From Flavobacterium anhuiense (GTDB lineage: Bacteria; Bacteroidota; Bacteroidia; Flavobacteriales; Flavobacteriaceae): a stretch of 64,000 nt of DNA. The DNA lies in the NCBI RefSeq assembly GCF_004151235.1, contig NZ_JUIV01000007.1, positions 142,061 through 206,060 on the forward strand. Direction: 5' to 3'. Positions 8,830-17,819 of the stretch are shown piece by piece (position 1 is the first letter of the stretch; each line of letters starts with the position of its first letter). The notes beneath the pieces are model-generated. The model had not been told where the DNA came from. It was given only the letters and a program-made list of their open reading frames with translations, and searched no databases. The translations under genes were made by a program, and so were the position numbers.

Positions 8830-9360
8830 ATGTTTTCTTTTAAAGAGTATAGCCGAGAAATAATAGCAACAATCATTCTTATTGGAGTTTTGATTGTATT
8901 GCGAATGGTAATCGCTAAACTAATAAGACGTTTTGCCGCTACAAGCCAATTATTTGAACACCGAACTAATTTGGTTATAAAGTATATTAATATCTTAATG
9001 AATATACTGGTTGTAACCACTCTAATAGTAATCTGGGGAGTTCAGACAGAAGATATTTTTATTACCATTTCTTCCATTGCAACTGTAATTGGAGTAGCGA
9101 TGTTTGCCCAATGGTCTATTTTAAGCAATATTACTTCCGGAATGATTTTATTTTTCTCCTTTCCTTTTAGAATTGGAGATACTATAAAAATACACGACAA
9201 AGATTTTCCTATCGAAGCTGAAATCGAAGACATAAATACCTTTCATGTAAGCTTAAAAACAAAAGAAGGTGAAAAAATAATTTTTCCAAATAATCTATTA
9301 CTTCAAAAAGGGATTTCGATTATTCCTGCAAAGTACGAAGAGCGTGAGTTTTTCGACTAA
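8830..9360 (+). CDS. small mechanosensitive channel (MscS family)
   Basis: 176 residues, well below the 286 of E. coli MscS. Helices at about 11-31 and 56-72, then the pore-like helix with AMFAQWSILSNITSGMILFF and the start of the MscS beta domain (PFRIGDTIKI). The C-terminal alpha/beta portal domain is missing or minimal, as in short MscS homologues. Known for the family: tension-gated release of solutes on osmotic downshift. The gene follows maf by 10 bases and closes the 5969-9360 cluster. Confidence 0.87.
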   Translation: MFSFKEYSREIIATIILIGVLIVLRMVIAKLIRRFAATSQLFEHRTNLVIKYINILMNILVVTTLIVIWGVQTEDIFITISSIATVIGVAMFAQWSILSNITSGMILFFSFPFRIGDTIKIHDKDFPIEAEIEDINTFHVSLKTKEGEKIIFPNNLLLQKGISIIPAKYEEREFFD

Positions 9361-9462
9361 AATATAATGGGAATTTTATAACGGGCAGTCAAAAAGCTGG
9401 AACGCAAAAAGACAAATAAAGTGTAATATTTGTTTTATAAATTCAGCTAAATAAAATAAAAA

Positions 9463-10563
9463 ATGACTCGGCCCGTAACATTACCCTTTTATGCAAAACT
9501 TTCTTTCATTCTTGTTACCTTAATTTGTTTTGCATTTATTTTTTGCCTCGGAAAAGATATCCTTACTCCTATTTTAATGGCATTTTTATTTGCCGTTTTA
9601 TTACTTCCGATTTTTACTTTTTTAAATACAAAGCTTAAATTTCCAAGGCATCTTGCGGCAATAATCTGTCTTGCCATTTTTATCTCCATTATTGTCGGAA
9701 TATTGGTTTTTATTTCCTATCAAGTCACTTATATGGCAAATGATTTTGAAACCATAAAGAAAAACGCAAACTCATTTATTCTTGAAATCCATAAATTTAT
9801 AAGAGAAAATTTTGAGGTAAGCATTGGAGAACAGAAAAAATATCTGGATTCTGTTACAAAAGATTCTGTAAAAACAGGTCAAGCAAAACTAGGCTCGTTT
9901 ATTATATCTATAAGCGATGTTGTTTTAGACAGCACCATTATGATTATTTACACCTTTTTGTTTCTGATTTACAAAGAACATTTCAAACTGTTTTTTGCGA
10001 AATTAATCAAACAGGAAAATCATGCTGTTTTGCAGGATATTTTATCTCAGATAAAAGTTTCTATCAACAATTACATTGTAAGTTTAATTATCGAAATGAT
10101 TGTTGTCTCGGTATTGACCAGTCTTGGTTTATGGATTATTGGCGTTAAATATTTTATTCTTCTCGGACTAATCACAGGAATTCTGAATCTAATACCTTAT
10201 ATCGGAATTTTTATTGCTGGAGTTATCACCGTTTTGGCTTCACTAACTGGATCTGGAGAAATATCGGTAATCCTAGGTATTCTTATTGTAAATATTATTG
10301 TTCAGTTTATTGATAATAATCTGCTTGTGCCATTAATCATTAATTCTAAAGTAGAAATAAATGCTTTTGTATCTATTATGGGAATCATTGTTGGAGGCGC
10401 CGCAGCTGGAATTGCCGGAATGTTTTTAGCTATTCCTCTTTTAGCTATTTTAAAAATCATTTTTGATCGAATTGAATCGCTCTCGGCTTGGGGTTATCTT
10501 ATGGGAAATCATGTTCCAAGAAAATTTGTTTGGAGAAAAAGAAAAATTAAAACAGAAAATTAA
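9463..10563 (+). CDS. AI-2E family transporter (PerM-like)
   Basis: 366 residues with helices near residues 10-30, 30-48 and 61-81, a hydrophilic section at about 85-150, then five or so helices. GLITGILNLIPYIGIFIAG (about 238-256) is the characteristic AI-2E/PerM block, and DNNLLVPLIINSKVEINAF follows as in family members. Some relatives export autoinducer-2 and others are Na+/H+ antiporters, so the substrate is open. It stands alone, 102 bases after the MscS-type gene. Confidence 0.87.
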   Translation: MTRPVTLPFYAKLSFILVTLICFAFIFCLGKDILTPILMAFLFAVLLLPIFTFLNTKLKFPRHLAAIICLAIFISIIVGILVFISYQVTYMANDFETIKKNANSFILEIHKFIRENFEVSIGEQKKYLDSVTKDSVKTGQAKLGSFIISISDVVLDSTIMIIYTFLFLIYKEHFKLFFAKLIKQENHAVLQDILSQIKVSINNYIVSLIIEMIVVSVLTSLGLWIIGVKYFILLGLITGILNLIPYIGIFIAGVITVLASLTGSGEISVILGILIVNIIVQFIDNNLLVPLIINSKVEINAFVSIMGIIVGGAAAGIAGMFLAIPLLAILKIIFDRIESLSAWGYLMGNHVPRKFVWRKRKIKTEN

Positions 10564-10641
10564 AAAAAGCGTTATGCTAGCATAGCATTTATTTATTCAT
10601 TATATTCATAAAACTAAAATTTATTAGAAGAAAACTACTGA

Positions 10642-12474
10642 ATGTCTCAACACAACCAAATACTGATTTTCATTTTGCTTTGCTTTTGTTTACAAAGTGG
10701 ACATGCGCAGGTAGAAGGTAGTAGAAAAGAATCAAAAAAGGAAAAAGATACTACAGAAATCTATACTAAAATTAGAAATTATTCTAAAAAAAATAAGTTT
10801 ACGCAGGCAATGCATAAATTATTCTTTAGATCTAAGAAACCTAAGAAAAAAGACGAATTGCTTGTTTCTATTGATTCTACTAATTATGAAGGCAAAATTA
10901 TTAGAAAGATTAATATTGTTACTTTAGATCCTTTTGGATACTCTATTTCCGATACTACTCAAATTCCTAAAAATTGGGGAGAAAGAATGGGTAATAGGCT
11001 TCACCTTAAAACAAAAAAAATAGCAATATATAATTTATTGCTTTTTAAGAAAAACACACCTTATAACACCTATAAAGTTTTAGAGACTGAACGTTTAATT
11101 CGTGCGCAGCGTTATGTAACAGCGGTTAAAATTTCCAATCAGAGTGTTGGTAGAGCCTCAGATTCTGTAGATGTCACCATTCGAGTTTTAGATTCTTGGA
11201 GTACAATTCCGAGGTTCTCTATTTCCAGTAATCAGGTTTCTATTGGGTTTAAGGAAAAAGACTTTTTTGGAACAGGCCAGCAATTGGAATATCGTTTTAC
11301 CAACCGCTTTGATGATGGCCAAAATGGCAATGAAGCAACTTATACAGTTCCTAATATTAAGAATACCTATATCGGAACTGTTTTCCATTATAAAATGGAT
11401 TTGGACAATAACTACATTAAAAGCATTGATATTGAACGAGACTTTTACTCTCCTCTAACAAAATGGGCTGGTGGTTTATATATGGATGAAAATTTTAGAA
11501 GAGATACGCTTCAAGCTCCAGACTCTACATTTGCTTATCAGCCTAAGAAATATACATCACAAGATGTTTGGGTTGGTCGTGCTTTTAAAGTATTCGAAGA
11601 CAATAATAAAGCAATTACAAATCTAATCACAACTGCTCGATTTCTGAATGTCAATTATAGCGAATCGCCTTCAGAACTTTATGATCCCAATCATTTTTAT
11701 TCTTCTGAGAAACTAATTCTTAGCGGAATTGGATTTAATACAAGAAAATTTATCAAAGACAGTTACATTTTTAGGAATGGGCAAACAGAAGACGTCTCGA
11801 TAGGTAGAATATATGGTATAACTTTTGGTTATCAATATAAAAATACTTTTTGGAGGCCCTACATTGGAGCTCAGTTTTCTTTTGGAAATTACTACCGTTT
11901 AGGTTTTCTAAGTATGAATTTTGAAGCGGGAACTTTTTTCCATCAGTCTAAAACTTATCAAACTTCTTTTTTGTTTGAAACCAATTATTTTACCAAATTA
12001 TTCAGCATCGGAAATTGGAAACTTAGACAATTCATAAATCCCAAAGTAGTAATTGGAATAAATCGGGATGATATTGTTGGAGATCAATTAAATATAAATG
12101 AACAAAATGGTTTGGCAGGGTTTAACAGCTACTTGTACGGAACCAGTAAAGCTATTTTATCACTTCAGACACAAACATATTCTCCACATTCTTTATTAGG
12201 ATTCCGTTTAAACCCATTTTTTAACTATTCAATTGCAGTATTGGGGAGTCCTGAAATAGCAATGACAAAGAGTAAAGCTTACTCTAAGCTTACCGTAGGA
12301 CTCTTAATTAGTAATGATTATTTGGTTTTCAGTTCATTCCAACTATCATTGTCATATTATCCTAGTATTCCGCAGGAAGGAGACAATGTGTTTAAGACCA
12401 ATACTTTTGAAACAACCGATTATCGACTTCAAAGTTTTGAACTTACCAAACCTCGTGTTGTCAATTACAAATAA
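10642..12474 (+). CDS. outer-membrane protein with POTRA-like domain and beta barrel (BamA/TamA-like)
   Basis: 610 residues. A signal peptide ends at about residue 23 (LLCFCLQSGHAQ). After a lysine-rich stretch, residues ~75-180 look like a POTRA unit: a strand (IIRKINIVTLDPF), helices (KIAIYNLLLFKKNTPY), ERLIRAQRYVTAVKIS and a strand ending VTIRVLDSW. The remaining ~420 residues are rich in alternating aromatic/polar strands, as in an outer-membrane barrel (for example FGTGQQLEYRFTNRFDDG). The layout recalls the Omp85 superfamily, which inserts or exports outer-membrane proteins, but there is only one clear POTRA and no recognisable C-terminal signature. Exact function unknown; no operon partner. 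Confidence 0.65.
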   Translation: MSQHNQILIFILLCFCLQSGHAQVEGSRKESKKEKDTTEIYTKIRNYSKKNKFTQAMHKLFFRSKKPKKKDELLVSIDSTNYEGKIIRKINIVTLDPFGYSISDTTQIPKNWGERMGNRLHLKTKKIAIYNLLLFKKNTPYNTYKVLETERLIRAQRYVTAVKISNQSVGRASDSVDVTIRVLDSWSTIPRFSISSNQVSIGFKEKDFFGTGQQLEYRFTNRFDDGQNGNEATYTVPNIKNTYIGTVFHYKMDLDNNYIKSIDIERDFYSPLTKWAGGLYMDENFRRDTLQAPDSTFAYQPKKYTSQDVWVGRAFKVFEDNNKAITNLITTARFLNVNYSESPSELYDPNHFYSSEKLILSGIGFNTRKFIKDSYIFRNGQTEDVSIGRIYGITFGYQYKNTFWRPYIGAQFSFGNYYRLGFLSMNFEAGTFFHQSKTYQTSFLFETNYFTKLFSIGNWKLRQFINPKVVIGINRDDIVGDQLNINEQNGLAGFNSYLYGTSKAILSLQTQTYSPHSLLGFRLNPFFNYSIAVLGSPEIAMTKSKAYSKLTVGLLISNDYLVFSSFQLSLSYYPSIPQEGDNVFKTNTFETTDYRLQSFELTKPRVVNYK

Positions 12475-12602
12475 TTTATATTTTTTTTAAGAAATTCAAA
12501 AACAAACAAAACCACTAATTATCAATAAATTACAACTGTTTAAACTTTTTATTTATTCGATGAAATGCATTTTTATTCGACAAAATACATCTCAATGTTT
12601 TT

Positions 12603-12619
12603 TTGGCACAGTATATGAG
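12603..12619 (+). promoter_or_regulatory. candidate sigma-54 type promoter
   Basis: TTGGCAC at 12603-12609 is the -24 element. The spacing from GG (12605-12606) to the -12 position is exactly ten bases, as sigma-54 requires, but the -12 dinucleotide is GA (ATGAG, 12615-12619) instead of GC. It lies about 40 bases before the start codon of the His-rich protein gene. Confidence 0.45.
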
Positions 12620-12657
12620 TATCCCTATTCAAGATTAACATTAAAAAAACAAAAAAG

Positions 12658-13170
12658 ATGAAAACGATAAAATTAGCAATAGCCGGATTATTTCTAATGA
12701 TTGCAAACGCCACACAAGCCCAAGTATCAGTAAATGTAAATATAGGTACTCCACCTGCTTGGGGACCAGTAGGATATTCAGACATGGAATATTACTATCT
12801 TCCAGATATTGAAGCTTACTACGATGTTCGTGCTGCTCAGTTTATCTATTTCGGAGGAGGAAGATGGGTAAGAGCAACTTACTTGCCAAGACAATATAGA
12901 AATTATGATTTATATGGAGGTTATAAAGTAGTTTTAACAGACTATCACGGTAGAACTCCTTATGTATATTTTGATCGTCATAAAGTGAAATACTACAAAG
13001 GCTATTATGGAGCTCCACAAAGACCTTACAGACCAAGACCTGTATATGGTTATGACGACAGAAGAGATTACAAACGTTATGACAAACATTACGATAAACA
13101 CCATGGAAAACATGATCGTCACGATCACGATGATGATCACGACCATGGTCACGGACACGGAAGAAGATAA
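12658..13170 (+). CDS. secreted protein with His/Asp-rich C-terminal tail
   Basis: 170 residues. A signal peptide spans about 1-22 (KLAIAGLFLMIANATQAQ). The mature domain is rich in Tyr and aromatic residues (DMEYYYLPDIEAYYDVRAAQ, then FIYFGGGRWVRATYLP), a pattern of small beta proteins common in Flavobacteria. The last ~35 residues are a His/Asp/Lys tail (KHYDKHHGKHDRHDHDDDHD and on to GHGHGRR), likely to bind divalent metals such as Zn, Ni or Cu. No named family is certain. It has its own candidate sigma-54 promoter and terminator, so it is a single-gene unit. Metal binding in the periplasm is an inference from composition only. Confidence 0.8.
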   Translation: MKTIKLAIAGLFLMIANATQAQVSVNVNIGTPPAWGPVGYSDMEYYYLPDIEAYYDVRAAQFIYFGGGRWVRATYLPRQYRNYDLYGGYKVVLTDYHGRTPYVYFDRHKVKYYKGYYGAPQRPYRPRPVYGYDDRRDYKRYDKHYDKHHGKHDRHDHDDDHDHGHGHGRR

Positions 13171-13196
13171 TTGCTAAATTATTAGTAATCAATACA

Positions 13197-13230
13197 AGAG
13201 AGTATCAAAAACATGATACTCTCTTTTTTT
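13197..13230 (+). terminator. terminator of the His-rich protein gene
   Basis: AGAGAGTATCA (13197-13207) pairs with TGATACTCTCT (13214-13224); a T-run follows. Confidence 0.85.
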
Positions 13231-13316
13231 ATGCCAACTAAATCTCGAAGTTTTGTTAAAAATTTATAATTCATGTATAAATCACTGTAAAAGAATAGGT
13301 TTTAGCAGAATTAACC

Positions 13317-13346
13317 TTTGTTTAATGTGATTATGATATATCTTTG
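13317..13346 (+). promoter_or_regulatory. Bacteroidota-type promoter of the LVIVD lipoprotein
   Basis: TTTG (13317-13320), 18 bases, then TATCTTTG (13339-13346), which fits the TTG-N(17-23)-TAnnTTTG consensus. The start codon at 13378 follows about 30 bases later. The promoter lies over an in-frame ATG at 13318, which argues that 13378 is the real start. Confidence 0.7.
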
Positions 13347-13377
13347 CGCCGAATTTTTAAATCCAAAAAAGAAATTT

Positions 13378-15003
13378 ATGAAAAAGAATGTTTATTTGCT
13401 TTCATTTTTAGCTATGTCACTGTTAATAGGTTGTGACGATAATAATGACAACAAAAACGATGGACAATCGTCAAATAACATTACTATTACCTCAGATCAA
13501 TCTACATTGAATCAAAGACTTGACTTAACCAATTCAGGGGTAATTTCAATCGAAAATGGTTCTCTAACAGGAAAAGCAACTGAAAATTCTAACACTTCTT
13601 TTCCTTTAGTTCAAATTGCCGAAGTCAAACCTCCAGTTGATGCTAACGGAAGAACGCTTCAAGCGAGCCATGTAACTGTCAACGGAAATTATGCTTATGT
13701 ATCTTATATTATGAGAGGCGATGCTTATTCTGGAGCTATTGATGTAATTGATGTTTCAGATCCGTACAAACCAAAATTGGTTGCTTCTGCCCTAATTCCT
13801 AATACAGATATTACATCTCTAACTTTTTCTGGTTCAAATTTAATTATCGGAGCAGCGAAAGATGTTGATAAAGATCCGCTTCTAACAAACAATCCTGCTA
13901 TTGTGCTTAATATGGAATTAAGTTCTGGAATGCTTACAGATAAATTCAAAGCCAATTATTTAGAAAGCAGAGTTACAACTGACGTTGCGGCCAATGTTTC
14001 TAATTACTTTGCTGTGACTGGAGACAACGGAAGTTTATTTAAATTAAGCAGTTCTACAAAAGAAATCACAGGAAAAGTTGCTGTAGCCGATTTACGTTCT
14101 ATTGCTTTAACAAGCGATAAAGTGGTAACTTTAAGCGGTACAAAAGGCGTTAATATTTACAATCAATCGACTCTTGCTCTGCAAAAAAGCTTTACAACAT
14201 CAACAGATGTAAGTGGCGCAAAAAGAACAATGGATATTGATGGAACAAAACTTTTTGTTTCTGAAGGTCCAAACGGTCTTGGCGTATACGATATCAACAG
14301 CGGTTCTAAATTGCAAAGCATTGCAATTGCAACAGCTGGAGAAGATAATGTAACAAATGCTGTTTCTTTTAATGATGGTTATGCTTTTGTGGCAAACGGT
14401 GCTCTTGGATTGAATGTGTACCAATCTGCAACACAACTTAATTTATTAGGTTCTGTTGGAATTGCAGGTTCGTCAAACTATGTAAAATCAAGCGGCAATT
14501 ATATTTATGTTGCGAGCGGAACAGGTGGTTTGAAAATCATAAAAATGGAAAAACCAAACACAACTTTTGCAAACTGTACCTCATATAGCATTTACAATCA
14601 AGGTAAGGATCTGATTTTGAATTCAAACGACATAAAATCATATCAAGGTGCGACTGCTATTAACTCAGCAATTATTAATTCTAATGCAGTTTTAACACAT
14701 TGCGGATCAATTACTGTTCAAAATAGTTTGATTTTAAATAGCGGTGGCACTTTCAACATGACAGGGAGTTTGTCTCAAGGAAAATACCAGCAATCGAATC
14801 CGACCGAGTTAATTATCAATAATAATGCTCATTTGCAAGTTGAAGGTTCTGTTGTAATCTGGGGAGATTTAAGATTAAACAGCGGTGCTAAAATTAACTT
14901 TATCGGAAATAACTCTTCTATAACAATCTACGGAAAAGTTACAAAAGGAAGCAATGTAACCATTACAGGAACTTACAAAGACACTGAAAACAAATTGAAG
15001 TAA
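13378..15003 (+). CDS. lipoprotein with LVIVD beta-propeller repeats
   Basis: 541 residues from the ATG at 13378; upstream ATGs in the frame lie inside the promoter. The N-terminus MKKNVYLLSFLAMSLLIGC is a lipoprotein signal with the acylated Cys at 19, followed by an Asp/Asn-rich stretch. Residues ~90-400 carry LVIVD-type repeats (for example GAIDVIDVSDPYKPKLVAS and YIYVASGTGGLKIIKM), expected to form a beta propeller. The last ~130 residues are a separate Asn/Ser-rich beta part with spaced hydrophobic residues, suggestive of a solenoid. Function unknown; likely displayed in the outer membrane. Own promoter and strong terminator. Confidence 0.82.
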   Translation: MKKNVYLLSFLAMSLLIGCDDNNDNKNDGQSSNNITITSDQSTLNQRLDLTNSGVISIENGSLTGKATENSNTSFPLVQIAEVKPPVDANGRTLQASHVTVNGNYAYVSYIMRGDAYSGAIDVIDVSDPYKPKLVASALIPNTDITSLTFSGSNLIIGAAKDVDKDPLLTNNPAIVLNMELSSGMLTDKFKANYLESRVTTDVAANVSNYFAVTGDNGSLFKLSSSTKEITGKVAVADLRSIALTSDKVVTLSGTKGVNIYNQSTLALQKSFTTSTDVSGAKRTMDIDGTKLFVSEGPNGLGVYDINSGSKLQSIAIATAGEDNVTNAVSFNDGYAFVANGALGLNVYQSATQLNLLGSVGIAGSSNYVKSSGNYIYVASGTGGLKIIKMEKPNTTFANCTSYSIYNQGKDLILNSNDIKSYQGATAINSAIINSNAVLTHCGSITVQNSLILNSGGTFNMTGSLSQGKYQQSNPTELIINNNAHLQVEGSVVIWGDLRLNSGAKINFIGNNSSITIYGKVTKGSNVTITGTYKDTENKLK

Positions 15004-15023
15004 AATTCAAAAACACTTATATT

Positions 15024-15057
15024 AAGCTGTTAGAATTAGGTTCTAACAGCTTTTTTT
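15024..15057 (+). terminator. terminator of the LVIVD lipoprotein gene
   Basis: AAGCTGTTAGAA (15024-15035) pairs perfectly with TTCTAACAGCTT (15041-15052); seven T from 15051. Confidence 0.88.
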
Positions 15058-15173
15058 GTTTTATAAATTTAAAGAAAGGTATAATTATTGAGCGTTAACA
15101 ATTCATTTAAATAATCTTACATAAAATAATTACTATTTTTGAAATAATTTCAAAAAAACATCTAACACTCACC

Positions 15174-17705
15174 ATGCGAAAAATACAGGTTCAGATCTTT
15201 CTTTTATTTTTTATCGGTTTTCAGGTTTCATTTGCACAGCAGCCACAAAAACCAAATTCAGTTGAAATTTACAATCAAATCAAAAAGCTAAACTTTTTAG
15301 GTTCTGTATTGTATGTTGCCGCACATCCTGACGATGAAAATACCAGAATGATTTCGTTTTTGGCCAATGAAATGAATGCCAGAACAGGATATTTGTCATT
15401 GACTCGAGGTGACGGAGGTCAAAATTTAATTGGGCCTCAATTGCGTGAACTTCTAGGTGTTATTAGAACTCAAGAATTAATTGAAGCTAGAAAAATTGAC
15501 GGAGGAGAACAGTTTTTCTCAAGAGCAAATGATTTTGGTTTTTCTAAAAATCCTGACGAAACTTTAGATATTTGGGACAAAAATAAAGTCCTTGCCGATG
15601 TAGTTTGGACAATCAGAAAATTCCAACCAGATATTATCATCAATCGTTTTGATCATCGTTCGCCAGGCACAACACACGGGCATCATACATCTTCAGCAAT
15701 GTTGAGCGTTGAAAGTTTCAAATTGACAAACGATCCTAAAATTTATCCTGAACAATTAAAATACGTTTCGCCTTGGCAGGTAAAACGCCAATTCTTCAAT
15801 CCGTCTTGGTGGTTTTACGGAAGCCAAGAAAAATTTGATGCCGCTAATAAATCTAAATTTACAAAGCTAGAAACTGGTGTTTACTACACAGGAATCGGAA
15901 AATCAAATCAAGAAATTGCTGCTTTAAGCCGAAGCTGCCATCAATCGCAAGGTTTTGGTAGCACGGGAGTTCGTGGTGAAGAAACCGAATATTTAGAACT
16001 AATTAATGGTGAAACTCCAAAAGAGCGCGATAATTTATTTGACGGAATTGATACAAGCTGGAACCGCGTTAAAAACGGAAAACCAGTTGGCGACTTAATT
16101 TCTTCAATCATTTCAAAATACGATTTCAGCCATCCTTCTGCAAGTATTCCTGATTTAGTTAAAGCTTATAGTATGATTCAAGCTTTAGACGATACACATT
16201 GGAAAGAAATTAAATCGACAGCGATAAAAAACATTATTGCATCTTGTTCTGGTTTATATCTTGAAGCTGTTGCCAATGAGCAAGAAGCAACTCCAGGAAG
16301 CACTATTAAACTAAGTCTTGAAGCAATAAACAGATGTTCTGTTGGAATGCAGTTAGTTAGCGTGACAACACTTCCAGATAATCAGACAACAGCCCAAAAT
16401 ATCGTTTTAAAAAACAATAACGATCAGAAAATCAATTTGCAGTTACAGCTTCCAAACAATATTGAGTACACTCAGCCTTATTGGCTAAAAGAAAAAGCTA
16501 CAGTTGGAATGTATACCGTTTCGAATCAAGAAAATATTGGTATCCCTGATATTATACGAGACACAAAAGTAGTTTTTAATGTAAAAATCAATGATGTTGA
16601 AATTCCTTTTGAGCGAACTGTTGTTTACAAATACAATGATGGCGTAAAAGGCGAAATGTATAATTTCCTTGATATTGTGCCAGAAGTTACTACTTCGATA
16701 TTAGAAAGAGTTTTGATTTTTGGAAGCACCAAAAGCAAAATGGTTCCAGTAAAAGTTCGTGCTGGAAAAGACGATGTAAAAGGAAATCTGCAATTAGAAT
16801 TGCCAAAAAGCTGGAATGTTTCTCCAAAAGAAATTCCGTTTGCTTTAGACAAAAAAGGCACAGAACAAATCTATTACTTTGAAGTAACCCCTCCAGTAAA
16901 TCCAGAAGAAGTTATAGCAAAAAGTGTTGCTATTGTTGACAATAAACGTTTTGATAAAGACCAAACGATCATTGATTTCCCTCATATTACCAAACAAATG
17001 GTTTTGAAACCAGCAGAATCAAAATGCATCAGAATTGATTTGAAAATTTCTGGAGATGCCATTGCCTATATTATGGGGGCTGGTGACGAAGTTCCGGAAA
17101 GTTTAACCCAAATGGGATACAAAGTTTCTATCTTAAAACCAGAAGAAATTACACCTCAAAAGCTAGATTCTTTCAACACTGTAATTACAGGAGTTCGTGC
17201 CTACAATACCGTAAATGCTTTGGCAAACAAACAAAATATACTATTCAATTTTGTTAAGAGCGGTAAAAATATGATTGTACAGTACAATACAAATGGTAAA
17301 CTAGTTACTGATAAAATAGCGCCATATCCGTTAAAATTGTCAAACGACCGCGTGACAGAAGAAAATGCTAAAATTACATTCTTAGCGCCAAATCATCCTG
17401 TTTTAAATACTCCAAATAAAATCTCTGAAAAAGATTTTCAAGGCTGGACACAAGAGCAAGGTTTATATTATCCAAACGAATACGATCCTGCCTTCACTCC
17501 TATTATTTCATCGCATGACAAAGGAGAATCTGCAAAAGATGGAGCTTTACTTGTAGCACCGTACGGAAAAGGATACTATATTTACACCGGTTTGAGTTTC
17601 TTTAGAGAATTGCCAGAAGGTGTTTCTGGAGCATATCGATTATTATCGAATATCATTTCTCTAAAACAGCCCATTGAAGCTCCAAAACAAGATTTAAAGC
17701 AATAA
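15174..17705 (+). CDS. secreted PIG-L family deacetylase with C-terminal glutamine-amidotransferase-like domain
   Basis: 843 residues. Signal peptide about 1-21 (LLFFIGFQVSFAQ). PIG-L/LmbE zinc site: AHPDDE at 50-55 and THGHH at about 165-169 give the two His and the Asp that hold the metal. These enzymes remove N-acetyl groups from sugars. The middle of the protein (about 360-640) is beta-rich, and the C-terminal ~190 residues (VITGVRAYNTVNALANKQN, APYGKGYYIYTGLSFFRELP) resemble a class I glutamine-amidotransferase fold, usually non-catalytic in this context. A -7 type element TATTTTTG is at 15134-15141. The gene is followed by a 35-residue membrane protein and a sodium:solute symporter, suggesting deacetylation of a glycan outside the cytoplasm and uptake of the product. 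Confidence 0.88.
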   Translation: MRKIQVQIFLLFFIGFQVSFAQQPQKPNSVEIYNQIKKLNFLGSVLYVAAHPDDENTRMISFLANEMNARTGYLSLTRGDGGQNLIGPQLRELLGVIRTQELIEARKIDGGEQFFSRANDFGFSKNPDETLDIWDKNKVLADVVWTIRKFQPDIIINRFDHRSPGTTHGHHTSSAMLSVESFKLTNDPKIYPEQLKYVSPWQVKRQFFNPSWWFYGSQEKFDAANKSKFTKLETGVYYTGIGKSNQEIAALSRSCHQSQGFGSTGVRGEETEYLELINGETPKERDNLFDGIDTSWNRVKNGKPVGDLISSIISKYDFSHPSASIPDLVKAYSMIQALDDTHWKEIKSTAIKNIIASCSGLYLEAVANEQEATPGSTIKLSLEAINRCSVGMQLVSVTTLPDNQTTAQNIVLKNNNDQKINLQLQLPNNIEYTQPYWLKEKATVGMYTVSNQENIGIPDIIRDTKVVFNVKINDVEIPFERTVVYKYNDGVKGEMYNFLDIVPEVTTSILERVLIFGSTKSKMVPVKVRAGKDDVKGNLQLELPKSWNVSPKEIPFALDKKGTEQIYYFEVTPPVNPEEVIAKSVAIVDNKRFDKDQTIIDFPHITKQMVLKPAESKCIRIDLKISGDAIAYIMGAGDEVPESLTQMGYKVSILKPEEITPQKLDSFNTVITGVRAYNTVNALANKQNILFNFVKSGKNMIVQYNTNGKLVTDKIAPYPLKLSNDRVTEENAKITFLAPNHPVLNTPNKISEKDFQGWTQEQGLYYPNEYDPAFTPIISSHDKGESAKDGALLVAPYGKGYYIYTGLSFFRELPEGVSGAYRLLSNIISLKQPIEAPKQDLKQ

Positions 17706-17708
17706 AAT

Positions 17709-17816
17709 ATGGAAGCCAAAAAAACAAAAAAATGGAAAAAAAGCTACACTTATGTATTGGTAGTTAATGCGATCTACATAGCTATTTTTCTTTTAATCAT
17801 GCAATTATACTCATAA
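17709..17816 (+). CDS. 35-residue single-span membrane protein
   Basis: ATG at 17709, TAA at 17814-17816, only three bases after the deacetylase stop and three bases before the symporter ATG. The product has a very basic N-terminus (MEAKKTKKWKKSYTYVL) followed by one hydrophobic helix (VVNAIYIAIFLLIMQLY), so it should sit in the inner membrane with the N-terminus inside. Its tight fit between two genes with no other spacer supports real translation. I know no named family; a small subunit of the symporter is the obvious hypothesis. Confidence 0.7.
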   Translation: MEAKKTKKWKKSYTYVLVVNAIYIAIFLLIMQLYS

Positions 17817-17819
17817 CCT

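Noticed and set aside
12842..13192. Minus-strand His/Asp/Val-rich open frames
   Set aside because: They are the complement of the His-rich tail of the secreted protein at 12658-13170.
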